Assembly (NCBI RefSeq): GCF_013778325.1
Contig: NZ_JACEIB010000003.1
Span: forward strand, 434,001 to 498,000
Length of the DNA stretch: 64,000 nt
Direction of reading: 5' to 3'
Origin: Sphingomonas chungangi
Lineage (GTDB): Bacteria > Pseudomonadota > Alphaproteobacteria > Sphingomonadales > Sphingomonadaceae
Shown one piece after another: positions 1 to 7,770 of the stretch; position 1 is the first letter of the stretch; each line of letters begins with the position of its first letter. The notes beneath the pieces were generated by a model. The model was not told the DNA's origin, made no database searches, and saw only the letters and a program-made list of their open reading frames with translations. Made by a program: the position numbers and the translations under genes.

Positions 1-535
1 TCATCTTCTCCTGGAGCGCCGCGATCCAGATCGGGATGCGCTCGCGCACCGGCGGCTCGGTCTTCATCATCTCGGCGAAATCGGCCTTGAAATAGGTGCC
101 GTGGTAGGGATCAAGCCCCTTGTGGCCGTTGGCGATGATGTAGCGGATCACATCCACAGTCTCGCGGATATGGCCGAGCGGTTTGGCCTTGGGCATGCCG
201 TAGGAGCCTTCGACCATCGAAGGAATGCTGCTGCCGAGGCCGAGGATGAAACGGCCGCCGCTGATCCGGTCGAGCTCGATCGCCGCATAGGCGGTCTCGA
301 GCGGGCTGCGTGTGCCGGCGACCGCGATGCCGGTGCCGAGCTTCAGCGCTTCGGTGACGGTGGACGCGGCGGCGAGCGGCACGAAGGGCGGGCCGTAGAT
401 CTGCAGGACGAACACGCCCTCGAAGCCGCTGGCCTCCATCTGCTGCACCGTCTGCGTGAGCATCGGGCCGGGAAGCACGGGCATGGTGCCCCAGAAGCGG
501 CGGGGGGCACCGACGGCATTGGCCTTGGTGGACAT
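1..535 (-). CDS. LLM-class flavin-dependent oxidoreductase, C-terminus cut by window edge
   Basis: The reading frame begins at an ATG (533-535 on the plus strand as cat), preceded by GGGAGAGGAACTCC, and stays open to base 1, giving the first 178 residues. The text reads as a bacterial-luciferase-like TIM barrel. The landmarks are an early GPMLT-QTV-QQME helix, a LKLGTGIAVAGTRSP strand, a ELDRISGGRFILGLGS strand-loop and a later ERIPIWIAAL strand. Such proteins use FMN or F420 to oxidise or monooxygenate small substrates, and the cofactor cannot be told here. A second protein of the same class closes the window at the other end. No signal peptide is seen. The substrate is unknown. Confidence 0.9.
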   Translation of the reverse strand, partial: MSTKANAVGAPRRFWGTMPVLPGPMLTQTVQQMEASGFEGVFVLQIYGPPFVPLAAASTVTEALKLGTGIAVAGTRSPLETAYAAIELDRISGGRFILGLGSSIPSMVEGSYGMPKAKPLGHIRETVDVIRYIIANGHKGLDPYHGTYFKADFAEMMKTEPPVRERIPIWIAALQEKM

Positions 536-652
536 GGAGTTCCTCTCCCTGGTGGGCTGTGCTTGCGACACCGCCGCTGCTGCGGGGCTGATCTGCCGGA
601 ACCGGGCGCGCGGCGACCCTGCCTTTCGATCGGCGGCGGAAAGATGATATGA

Positions 653-683
653 AGATGCCCTCCATTTGCGACGGAGGGCATCT
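653..683 (-). terminator. Hairpin, probable terminator of the split-Rieske operon
   Basis: A perfect 11-bp inverted repeat (AGATGCCCTCC / GGAGGGCATCT) with a 9-nt loop lies 23 bp beyond the stop codon at 707. Read on the minus strand it is followed by TTCATATC, not a run of T, so it is a strong stem with a weak tail. It sits between this operon and the LLM oxidoreductase gene on the same strand. Confidence 0.6.
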
Positions 684-706
684 CGAAGGTCAGCGGTGAA
701 CCATGC

Positions 707-1786
707 TCAGAACTGGAAGAGCTCCTTGCGCAGCCCGATGATGTCGCTGCAATCGGCACTGACATTGTCGCGATAGTCGAAATCGCCGCCCTTTTGCCGC
801 TCGGCCAGATCCATCATCAGCAGACGGTAACGCTGCCCCGCCTGGTCGAACTTCGAATGGAGATCCTTGCGCGGCGTCGGCAGCATGTAGCGCGGGCTTT
901 GGGGCGAGGTCATCGAACTGTCCTGCCGCGATACCTTGTAGCCGGCCTTGGGCATGACGTGACGGAACATGAAACCGGCGTTGGAGGTGTTCATCACCAT
1001 CTCCATCCGCGTCCGATCGCGCGTCTCGGGCGTGCAGGGGTGGAACAGCGGCACATCGTCGCCGGGCGTGAAGCGGCCATAGGCGATTGCGGCATGGCTC
1101 CGCAGATAGATACGGATGACCTGCCGGATATTCTGGGTCGGCTGGCGGATGCCCGAGAAGAACTTCATCACAGGCGCGACCGACTTGTTGATGCAGGTGC
1201 GCACCATCGTGATCGTCTCGCTGTCGTAGAAGGTCTCGATCGTCTCGCTGTCCGACTTCTCGTCGCCGACGACATCGGCGTGGAGGAAATCGGCATGGGT
1301 GAGGTCGATCAGGTTTTCCAGGCTGATCGGCGCCGAGCAATCGAAGCGCACGGTCGCGGTCATGTAGCCGGGCAGACCACCTTTGGGAGGGAGGAAGGGG
1401 AGGCTCGGCAGATGGGCGGGGTCGGCTGCCTTGGGATTGCCGAACCAGGCCCAGATCACGCCATAATGCTCCATCACCGGATAACGGCCGGCGGCGTCGG
1501 TATAGGAGCTCTTCTCGCGGGTCGCGATCTCGTTGGGGTGGAATTCGGAGGCCACCGCGACGCCATTCTCGCGCCATACGAAATAAGGATGCGAGTAGAC
1601 CGCCCGGCGCAGCGGCTTCTTGCCGACATGCGGAGCATGCGCGATCGGGAACCAGGTGTCGCGCATGACGATGTCGTGCGGGACCCAGTTGTTGACCGCG
1701 TTGAGCTTGGGCGCGGCCGGGCGGGCAGGGCCTCCAGCCGGATCGTTGTCGGCCTCGATCGGGCGATCAGCAGCTTCGAGCATCAT
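707..1786 (-). CDS. Rieske-oxygenase-like catalytic subunit lacking the Rieske cluster
   Basis: The 359-residue protein aligns by eye with vanillate-O-demethylase-type oxygenases. It shows MRDTWFPIAHA near residue 41, then PVMEHYGVIWAWFGNP at 103-118, then the iron-site helix NLIDLTHADFLH with Asp161, His164 and His169. Between WRENGVAVAS (71-80) and the PVMEHYG strand there are only about 20 residues, where the family normally has about 60 carrying Cys-X-His and Cys-X2-His. None of those four ligands is present. The frame is continuous, so this is not a frameshift. It keeps the mononuclear iron site but cannot hold its own [2Fe-2S] cluster. It follows the Rieske-bearing gene by 15 bp, and GAGGAGA precedes the ATG. 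A residue about 40 long N-terminal tail is extra. The substrate is unknown. Confidence 0.88.
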   Translation of the reverse strand: MMLEAADRPIEADNDPAGGPARPAAPKLNAVNNWVPHDIVMRDTWFPIAHAPHVGKKPLRRAVYSHPYFVWRENGVAVASEFHPNEIATREKSSYTDAAGRYPVMEHYGVIWAWFGNPKAADPAHLPSLPFLPPKGGLPGYMTATVRFDCSAPISLENLIDLTHADFLHADVVGDEKSDSETIETFYDSETITMVRTCINKSVAPVMKFFSGIRQPTQNIRQVIRIYLRSHAAIAYGRFTPGDDVPLFHPCTPETRDRTRMEMVMNTSNAGFMFRHVMPKAGYKVSRQDSSMTSPQSPRYMLPTPRKDLHSKFDQAGQRYRLLMMDLAERQKGGDFDYRDNVSADCSDIIGLRKELFQF

Positions 1787-1801
1787 CTTCTCCTCGGCGG
1801 T

Positions 1802-2731
1802 TCAGGCGGCGGCGGATATGTCTGCGGCGGTAGCCATCGCACCGACCAACTGATGGCCGTGCAGCGACACGGACGGCTTCACGACTCGTAGCGCGGTGGC
1901 ATCGATCGCTTCGCGCACGGCGAAGGGGGTGCCCCGGCCGAGCCGCCTGGCATGATAGCCCTTCAGCGTCTTGCCGATCTCGGCCCGCCAGCGCACCTGC
2001 GTCACACCCCGCGCGGCGGGGACGGGAGCAAGACATGCCGTCAGCAGCGTGTTGAACGCATCGTCCCGCAGCGTCAGTTCGGTCTCGCCGGTCGCAGGGT
2101 GCGTGCGGGTAAGAACGGTGATCGGGAATTCGGCGCTGGCGAAGGACGGCCAGTGCAGCTTGCCCCATTGGCAATTGCGCTCCATCACCAGAAGCCCATC
2201 TTCCTCATGAAGCTCGGACATCAGATAGGGCGTGAACTGCACGCCCTTGATGTCGATTAGCAGGCCCGGCGCATCGTAGAGCGCATCGAGATAGGCCGAT
2301 TGCCCCAGCGCGACGTGCGACGTGCCGGACAGCGGCATCGCATGATCCGTCGCGGCGGGCGGCACCGTATCGGTATCCAGGCTCACCCGCACGAAGCCGC
2401 CGCTTTCCGCCACCGCAAAGGCGCGGGCGCGATAGACCGGCGGAAAGCGCTGGTCGTCCTTCATGTTGGGGATTTCCTTGAGCCGGCCGCTCTCGCCGTC
2501 GTAGCTCCAGCCATGATAGCCGCACTGGATCCAGCCATTGTCCCGGATGCAGCCCAGCGACAGCGGCGCGCGCCGGTGCGGGCAGCGATCCTCCAGCGCG
2601 CGCGCCATGCCTTGATTGTCGCGCCACAGCACCACCGGCTGGTCGTCGATATCGACCGCTAGCGGCTTCTTCGAGGTGACTTCCTCGCTCAGCGCGACGG
2701 TCCACCATGTACCTGAGACGCGAGTCGCCAT
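1802..2731 (-). CDS. Rieske [2Fe-2S] protein lacking the mononuclear iron site
   Basis: The 309-residue protein has an intact Rieske domain: Cys50-X-His52 in DRCPHRRAPLS and Cys70-X2-His73 in CGYHGWSYD, with canonical spacing. Downstream, where ring-hydroxylating oxygenases carry the D-X2-H-X4-H helix, the text reads YLDALYDAPGLLIDIKG. No His-X4-His is found there or later in the protein. It therefore looks like an oxygenase alpha subunit that kept the electron-transfer site and lost the active-site iron. It is the first gene of a two-gene operon with the complementary partner downstream. Start chosen at the second ATG (2731), 6 nt after AGAGGG; the ATG at 2737 is the alternative. It may be a dedicated electron donor or half of a hetero-oligomeric oxygenase. 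Confidence 0.88.
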   Translation of the reverse strand: MATRVSGTWWTVALSEEVTSKKPLAVDIDDQPVVLWRDNQGMARALEDRCPHRRAPLSLGCIRDNGWIQCGYHGWSYDGESGRLKEIPNMKDDQRFPPVYRARAFAVAESGGFVRVSLDTDTVPPAATDHAMPLSGTSHVALGQSAYLDALYDAPGLLIDIKGVQFTPYLMSELHEEDGLLVMERNCQWGKLHWPSFASAEFPITVLTRTHPATGETELTLRDDAFNTLLTACLAPVPAARGVTQVRWRAEIGKTLKGYHARRLGRGTPFAVREAIDATALRVVKPSVSLHGHQLVGAMATAADISAAA

Positions 2732-2758
2732 GAACATCCCTCTTCCTATCGATCAAAA

Positions 2759-2784
2759 TTGACATACGACAATTTAATCGTCAA
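2759..2784. promoter_or_regulatory. Candidate operator between Rieske operon and TetR gene
   Basis: An A+T-rich patch in the 61-bp divergent gap is bounded by TTGAC (2759-2763) and GTCAA (2780-2784), an imperfect inverted repeat of 26 bp. It lies immediately upstream of both start codons, where a TetR protein would control both. The arms are only 5 bp, so this is tentative. A similar TTG-CA/TTTGTCAA arrangement occurs at 50977-51000 before another Rieske gene. Confidence 0.35.
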
Positions 2785-2792
2785 GAGGAGAT

Positions 2793-3497
2793 ATGACCGT
2801 CGCCGCATCGCCCGTATCGCGTCCATCGTCGTCCGCTCCGCCAGAGCCCGACGTCGTGCGTCGGCGCGGCCGCCCGGCCAGCAACGCGGCGCATGCCGTT
2901 CCCGAGCAGCGCGTGCTCGACGCTGCCTTCTCGGCGTTCGCCGCGCTGGGCTATGAGGGGACGACGGTCCGCGAACTCGCCAAGCAGCTCGGCGTCAGCC
3001 ACAATCTGCTCAATGTCCGCTTCGGCTCGAAGGCGGATCTCTGGCGCCGCGCGGTCGATGCGCGGGTCGCCCGATTTGGTAGCCCGGTCTTCGCCGCGTT
3101 CGACGAGCAAGCGCTCGACGACGAGGCGCGGTTGCGGCTGGTCGTCGAACGTTTTTGCGGCTGGACGGCAGAAAATCCGGATTTCGTCGGTATCGCCTAT
3201 GCCGAGGGGCGACGCGCCACTTGGCGACTAGACTATCTGGTCGAATCGTACATCCGCCCGTTCAAGCAGCAGCTCGACGCCTTGTTCGAGAGCGTTGCGG
3301 CGTCGCATCCGATGCGCCGCATTTCGTCGACGGCCTTCATGGTGATGCTGGTGCAGGGGGCCGGCTTCTACTTCGCCGCGCGGCCGATGCTCGAAAAGAT
3401 CGGCGAGGAATGGGAGCGCGATCCTGGGCAGACGCAGCGGCAGGTCCGCGAGCTTGCCGACTTCCTGCTCGCCGGCCTGCTGGGCGGGAACGGATAG
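2793..3497 (+). CDS. TetR/AcrR-family transcriptional regulator
   Basis: The 234-residue protein has an N-terminal TetR helix-turn-helix: RVLDAAFSAFAALGYEGTT followed by VRELAKQLGVSHNLLNVRFGSKADLW at about residues 40-85. The remaining all-helical part is a ligand-binding domain ending in LADFLLAGLLGG. The first 30 residues, with RRRGRP, are a basic disordered tail. GAGGAGAT sits directly before the ATG. It is divergent from the split-Rieske operon with a 61-bp gap, so it most likely represses that operon and itself. The ligand is unknown. Confidence 0.93.
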   Translation: MTVAASPVSRPSSSAPPEPDVVRRRGRPASNAAHAVPEQRVLDAAFSAFAALGYEGTTVRELAKQLGVSHNLLNVRFGSKADLWRRAVDARVARFGSPVFAAFDEQALDDEARLRLVVERFCGWTAENPDFVGIAYAEGRRATWRLDYLVESYIRPFKQQLDALFESVAASHPMRRISSTAFMVMLVQGAGFYFAARPMLEKIGEEWERDPGQTQRQVRELADFLLAGLLGGNG

Positions 3498-3517
3498 GGC
3501 GTGCCTCTTCGACCGCG

Positions 3518-4345
3518 CTAGAGCTTGCTGCTGCCCGCCGCCGCGAACAGCCGCTCGAAATCCACCATGGACGGCTGGTGTGCGGTGAAGCCGCCGTCGA
3601 CCGGGATCATCGCGCCGTTGATGAAACGCGCTTCGTCCGACGCGAGAAACGCGACCACGTTGGCGATGTCGATTGGTGCGCCAAGCTCGGGGCTCAGGTG
3701 ATGCGCGAGCAGGATGTCCTTGACCGCCTGCGGCGTCGTCTCGATCGCGGTCTCGCTCAGCACGAAGCCGATCGCGATCACGTTCGAACGAACCCTGCGC
3801 TTGCCATATTGGGTGGCTATGAAGCGGCTGAGGTTGATCAGCGCGGCCTTGCTCGATCCATAAGCGGTCAACGTCGTCTCGCCGAGCAGACCGAAACCGG
3901 AGGCGGAATGGATGATCGAGCCGCCTCCGCCGTCGATCATCGTCGGCAGAGCATATTTGCACAGCAACATCGGGCCGCGCGCGTTCACGGCGAAGGCCAT
4001 GTCCCACGCATGCGTATCGAGCTGGACGACGTCCAGATCCCTGTTGCGCTGACTCTCTGTTTGTAGTGCGGCATTGTTGTGGATGATGTCGATGCGGCCA
4101 TGGTCGGCGGCGATGCGGCGAACGGCATCGGCGATCTCGTCTTCCTGAGCGAGATCGAAAGAAAGACCGACCGCCTTGAGCCCAGCCTCTCGAATTGCGG
4201 AAGCGGAGGATTCGACGCGATCGGCATCGATATCGGCGAGAATGACGGTCGCGCCCCGTTGCGCGAGGAGCGTCGCGACGACGGTGCCGATCCCTTGCCC
4301 GGCACCGGTGACGATCGCGACCTTGCCTTCCAACGCCCGCGTCAT
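3518..4345 (-). CDS. SDR-family oxidoreductase
   Basis: This is a classical short-chain dehydrogenase of 275 residues. The NAD(P)-binding TGAGQGIG motif is near the N-terminus, an acidic DID after strand 2 suggests NAD preference, and NNAA, the HSASGF serine and the Tyr-Gly-Ser-Ser-Lys catalytic pair follow. The C-terminus ends FINGAMIPVDGGFTAH, with about 20 extra residues. Start chosen at 4345 because GGGAGAGA lies just upstream; the frame is open further to 4456 but that part is not SDR-like. It is closely similar in layout to the divergent SDR at 4471. It is convergent with the TetR gene. Likely role: alcohol/ketone interconversion on the island's substrate. Confidence 0.9.
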   Translation of the reverse strand: MTRALEGKVAIVTGAGQGIGTVVATLLAQRGATVILADIDADRVESSASAIREAGLKAVGLSFDLAQEDEIADAVRRIAADHGRIDIIHNNAALQTESQRNRDLDVVQLDTHAWDMAFAVNARGPMLLCKYALPTMIDGGGGSIIHSASGFGLLGETTLTAYGSSKAALINLSRFIATQYGKRRVRSNVIAIGFVLSETAIETTPQAVKDILLAHHLSPELGAPIDIANVVAFLASDEARFINGAMIPVDGGFTAHQPSMVDFERLFAAAGSSKL

Positions 4346-4470
4346 CGTCTCTCTCCCGTCGTTTCGGATCGATCTGAAGGTCGCTGGGGCCAGGTGCCAC
4401 CCATCTTCGGGGAGGTACGCTTGCGCCCGACGACGATAGCGAGGGTCCATCATCACGAATGGAGCGGGAT

Positions 4471-5298
4471 ATGGAGTCTCTGAGAGGCAAGGTCGCGATC
4501 GTCACGGGCGCGGGTTCGGGCATCGGCCAGCGGATCGCGCACGTGCTGGCGGAGCGTGGGGCCAAGGTGGTGGTCTCGGCCAGCCGGGAGGCCAGCGCCC
4601 AGGGCACGACGGACGCCATCCGGGCCGCAGGCGGCGATGTCGCTCCGGTATTCGGAGATCTCGCCGATACCGCGACCCCGCAGAAGATCGTGGAGGCCGC
4701 GATCGCGGCGTTCGGCCGGATCGACGTTCTCGTGAACAACGCGGCCGTTACGGACGCCGCGACGCTCGCCAAGGATGCCAACATCACCGAGATGGACGGC
4801 CCGACCTGGGAGCGCGTGCTGAAGATCAACACCATCGCGCCCGCGCTGCTCTGCAAGGCGGCGATTCCCCACATGATCGAGGGCGGTGGCGGATCGATCG
4901 TCATGATCGCGTCCGGCCGGGGCGTGCAGGGGGACCTCGGGCTGCCGGCTTATGGCGCTTCCAAAGCTGCGCTGATCAACCTCGCGCTCAACGTCGCGAC
5001 GCAATATGGCAAGCAGGGCATTCGCGCCAATTCCCTGATCGTGGGAATGGTGATGACGCCGCCCGTCGCCGCTTCCACCGAGCCCGCCATGCTGGAACTG
5101 TTCACCGGCCACCATCTGACGCCCTACGTCGCCGATCCGCAGGATATTGCGGAGCCGGTCGCGTTTCTCGCGTCGGATGCGGCGCGTTTCATCACGGGCG
5201 CCACGCTGGCTGTTGATGGCGGGATGACGGCGCATGCAGCCCCGTTCGCTGACGTACTGAAGATGTCGGGCGGAGCGGGGATGATCAAGCAGGAGTGA
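4471..5298 (+). CDS. SDR-family oxidoreductase
   Basis: This 275-residue classical SDR has TGAGSGIG, VNNAAV, an ASGRG serine region and Tyr-Gly-Ala-Ser-Lys, with a C-terminal FITGATLAVDGGMTAH. The ATG at 4471 is preferred because GGAGCGGG lies 6 nt upstream; the ATG at 4459 in the same frame would add four residues. It and the divergent SDR at 3518-4345 share the sequence style of the substrate loop (GHHLTP versus AHHLSP) and the same extended C-terminus. They are probably paralogues from a local duplication and inversion. The substrate is unknown. Confidence 0.9.
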   Translation: MESLRGKVAIVTGAGSGIGQRIAHVLAERGAKVVVSASREASAQGTTDAIRAAGGDVAPVFGDLADTATPQKIVEAAIAAFGRIDVLVNNAAVTDAATLAKDANITEMDGPTWERVLKINTIAPALLCKAAIPHMIEGGGGSIVMIASGRGVQGDLGLPAYGASKAALINLALNVATQYGKQGIRANSLIVGMVMTPPVAASTEPAMLELFTGHHLTPYVADPQDIAEPVAFLASDAARFITGATLAVDGGMTAHAAPFADVLKMSGGAGMIKQE

Positions 5299-5313
5299 GC
5301 CCGGTCAGAGCCG

Positions 5314-6399
5314 TCAATCCTTCGCCAGGACCAGCATGACGTTGTAGGACCGGCTGCGCTGCGGCGCCTGCGCGATACGCCGGGCCAGGCGGTCGCTCAT
5401 CGCGTCCAGCAAGGCGGCCTTGTCGCGCGTCGGAGACAGGCCCGATACGAAGTTCGGGCCGTTCGCGGCGCGCATCATGCTCGCCCAGGATCGCCCGAGC
5501 TGCTCCGCGTCACCGTCGTCCTGATAGGCATCCCAATAGGGATCGGGCGCCTGGATCGTCGTGATGAACTCCAGCCTCAACCCCTCGAACGACCCGCCGG
5601 CGAAAGGCTGCTCGATCTGCGCCGTCGATCGCCCCGCGGAGGGTGCCGTCATAGCGAGCAATTCTTCGGGTGACAGCAGGCCGTCCCGCGCCAGATCCAT
5701 CCAGCTCTCCCAGAAGGCGGACGCCATCCATTCGAAGCCGTGACCGTCGGGCCCGCGTCCCATGAACTGGCAGACCAGTTTCGCCCCGGAACGCAGCTCG
5801 ACGGCCCGCGCCCGCAGGAAACGTTCCCAGTCTTCCGCGAGTAGGACATCCACCGCATCGCGTGCGCCCTTGTCCGCACTGAGAATGGCCCATCCGTGAT
5901 CCGGCACATCGACCGGATTATGGCTCAGCCAGTGCAGCGCGTTGGAGCTCCAGCCGAGATCGACGCTGTCCGGCGGGAGGATCGTGTCGAAATAGGATCG
6001 GCCGATCGCCGCCGGATATAGTCCTGCGCGACCCCGCAGGTAGCTGGCATCGTCCTCTTCGAGCATCGCGAACAACGAGGCAAAATCGTTCGACGGCAGA
6101 TCGGTGTGCACGATCGTGATCGGGCCGGCGGATTCCCATCCGGCCCGCATTGCATCGATCGCGGCCGAGACGGGAAGCATCGAGTTGCGGCCTTGCGATG
6201 CGCCATAATCTGCCAGCACGATGGGCCGGCTTGGCCCGGTTGCGATCGACCGGGCGGCCTCGACGAGCAGCGGGACCGCCGATAGCAGATTGGAGGACTG
6301 AAGCGCTGAATTGAGGTTGTAGTCTCCACCGCCCAGCATCGCGGCGATATGTGGTCGGCGATCTTCTGTCATGACCCGATATAGCGGCAGCGGAGGCAT
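5314..6399 (-). CDS. SABATH-type SAM-dependent carboxyl methyltransferase
   Basis: The 361-residue protein resembles the SABATH family (salicylate, jasmonate and N-methyl-xanthine methyltransferases, best known from plants). An early GGGDYNLNSALQ corresponds to the SAM/substrate-gripping segment, VLADYGASQGRNS to the SAM loop, and VHTDLPSNDFASLF to the conserved LPxNDF motif. YLRGRAGLYPAAIGRSYF and SSNALHWLS match the family GVPGSFY and SLHWLS blocks. It would methylate a carboxylate (ester formation) or a ring nitrogen in the cytoplasm. Start taken at 6399, with AGGTGA upstream; 44 residues of further open frame are not family-like. It is convergent with the SDR, 15 bp apart. The acceptor is unknown. 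Confidence 0.82.
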   Translation of the reverse strand: MPPLPLYRVMTEDRRPHIAAMLGGGDYNLNSALQSSNLLSAVPLLVEAARSIATGPSRPIVLADYGASQGRNSMLPVSAAIDAMRAGWESAGPITIVHTDLPSNDFASLFAMLEEDDASYLRGRAGLYPAAIGRSYFDTILPPDSVDLGWSSNALHWLSHNPVDVPDHGWAILSADKGARDAVDVLLAEDWERFLRARAVELRSGAKLVCQFMGRGPDGHGFEWMASAFWESWMDLARDGLLSPEELLAMTAPSAGRSTAQIEQPFAGGSFEGLRLEFITTIQAPDPYWDAYQDDGDAEQLGRSWASMMRAANGPNFVSGLSPTRDKAALLDAMSDRLARRIAQAPQRSRSYNVMLVLAKD

Positions 6400-6558
6400 G
6401 ATTTCACCTGCCGGCAGGCAGGCCTGTGCTCCGCGAAGGTTGGACGGGGCCCCGAACGCCCAGGGCAAGTGCCGGCTCGACGAAATCCGGACAGGCGGCG
6501 TTTTCCGGGGCGAGTTCGACGCCATGTGCAAGGCAGGCTACTGGCAACAGCGCGAGTT

Positions 6559-6831
6559 CTAGACGATCGGCGGCTCGAGGAGGTAGTCCGGACGGCCGAC
6601 ATGACCCTGCCGACTCTGATCGTTGATCGTTGCCTGGATTCTCGCGAATCCGGCGGTCTCGTCGGTGATCCTCGGGGCCAGCCGCGCCAGCCAACGCTCG
6701 CGGCGGCCGGTCACGATCTTTCGCAGGAGCTGAAGGCGGAGCTTGCCGAGATCACCGCCGGTTATCGCCCCTGGGACGTGGGCAGTTGGGATGGCGTGCC
6801 CTGTCGTTCGACGGCACCGATCGGGCTCCGT
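6559..6831 (-). pseudogene. C-terminal gene remnant of unknown family
   Basis: A minus-strand frame runs about 91 codons from just after a TGA at 6832-6834 to a TAG at 6559-6561. It reads coding-like, with G/C-rich third positions: GDLGKLRLQLLRKIVTGRR, then ERWLARLAPRITDETAG and ending GHVGRPDYLLEPPIV. It has no ATG, GTG or TTG in a usable place, so it is probably the tail of a gene whose front has been lost. I do not recognise the family. The rest of the 535-bp gap (6400-6934) holds no other convincing gene. Confidence 0.4.
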
Positions 6832-6934
6832 TCAGAGAAAGCGGCCCGGGCGCTGGAGCGAGGTGAGGCGGTCCAGCGCCCGGCCTGTCGCCGCTCCCGT
6901 GCTACGCGATCCAGGCCCTAGGCGAAGTCCTGCC

Positions 6935-7672
6935 TCAGGCGTTGGCGCCCCCGTCCACGGTCAGTGTCGTGCCGGTGATGTAGCGGGCCCTGTCGCTGGC
7001 GAGGAACGCCACCGCATCGCCGATCTCGTCGGGCGTGCCATAGCGGCCGTTGACGGCGAGGGCGCGGAGCGGTTCGTAGAAGGGACCCTCTGTCGGGTTC
7101 ATGTCCGTCGCGATGGAGCCCGGTTGGACCACATTCGCGGTAATTCCCCTGCTGCCGATCTCGCGTGCCAGAGCCTTGTTGAAGGCGGTCAGCGCCGATT
7201 TCGTGGCGGCGTACACGCCGACGAGATGCGAAGGGATTCTATCCGCGAAATAGCTGCCGATGGTGATGATGCGGCCACCCTCGCCGATGTGTTGGAGTGC
7301 CGCCTGGGTGGCGACGATCGGGCTGCGGACGTTGACGTCGAGGAGAGCCTGCAGGTCGTCGATCGCGATGTCCGCCACGCCCGCGAGGCGCAGGATGCCT
7401 GCATTGTTGACGAGGATGTCGAGCCCGCCGAGTGCGTCGGCCGCTCCGGCGATGGACGCCCGCACCTGCGCCACGTCGGCGCTGTCGGCCCGGATCGCGA
7501 CCGCGTTGCGGCCTTTTGAGCGGATTTCACCCACCACCCGCCCGGCCAGATCGGCGGATTTCTCGTAGGTAATGGCGACGTCCGCGCCCTCGGCGGCGAG
7601 CGCCCCCGCGATCGCGGCGCCAATGCCTCTGCTTGCGCCCGTTACGAGAGCGCGCTTGCCGGTCAGAACCAT
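6935..7672 (-). CDS. SDR-family oxidoreductase under TetR control
   Basis: This 245-residue classical SDR (FabG-like) has TGASRGIG, a NNAG block, a TIGSYF serine region and Tyr-Ala-Ala-Thr-Lys, ending YITGTTLTVDGGANA. The ATG at 7672 follows AAGGA by 6 nt. A TTG two codons earlier is also in frame but less likely. It is divergent from a TetR gene with a 98-bp gap that contains two matching inverted repeats, one of them only 11 bp upstream of this start. It should be repressed by that regulator. The substrate is unknown. Confidence 0.92.
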   Translation of the reverse strand: MVLTGKRALVTGASRGIGAAIAGALAAEGADVAITYEKSADLAGRVVGEIRSKGRNAVAIRADSADVAQVRASIAGAADALGGLDILVNNAGILRLAGVADIAIDDLQALLDVNVRSPIVATQAALQHIGEGGRIITIGSYFADRIPSHLVGVYAATKSALTAFNKALAREIGSRGITANVVQPGSIATDMNPTEGPFYEPLRALAVNGRYGTPDEIGDAVAFLASDRARYITGTTLTVDGGANA

Positions 7673-7683
7673 GGTCAATCCTT

Positions 7684-7705
7684 TTCTGTGCCAATCGACA
7701 CAGAA
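7684..7705. promoter_or_regulatory. TetR operator 1
   Basis: A perfect 7-bp inverted repeat, TTCTGTG (7684-7690) and CACAGAA (7699-7705), is separated by 8 bp. It lies just upstream of the SDR start at 7672. A second copy with the same TGTG-8-CACA geometry is at 7740-7761, 56 bp away centre to centre. Confidence 0.75.
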
Positions 7706-7739
7706 TTAGATAGGAGGGTTGATCGCGCCGTCAACGGCA

Positions 7740-7761
7740 TTATGTGTCGTCCGGCACAGAA
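7740..7761. promoter_or_regulatory. TetR operator 2
   Basis: TTATGTG (7740-7746) and CACAGAA (7755-7761) around an 8-bp centre. This repeats operator 1 with one arm mismatch and the same internal spacing. It ends 9 bp before the TetR start at 7771, fitting autorepression. Confidence 0.7.
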
Positions 7762-7770
7762 AGGTTGCTG

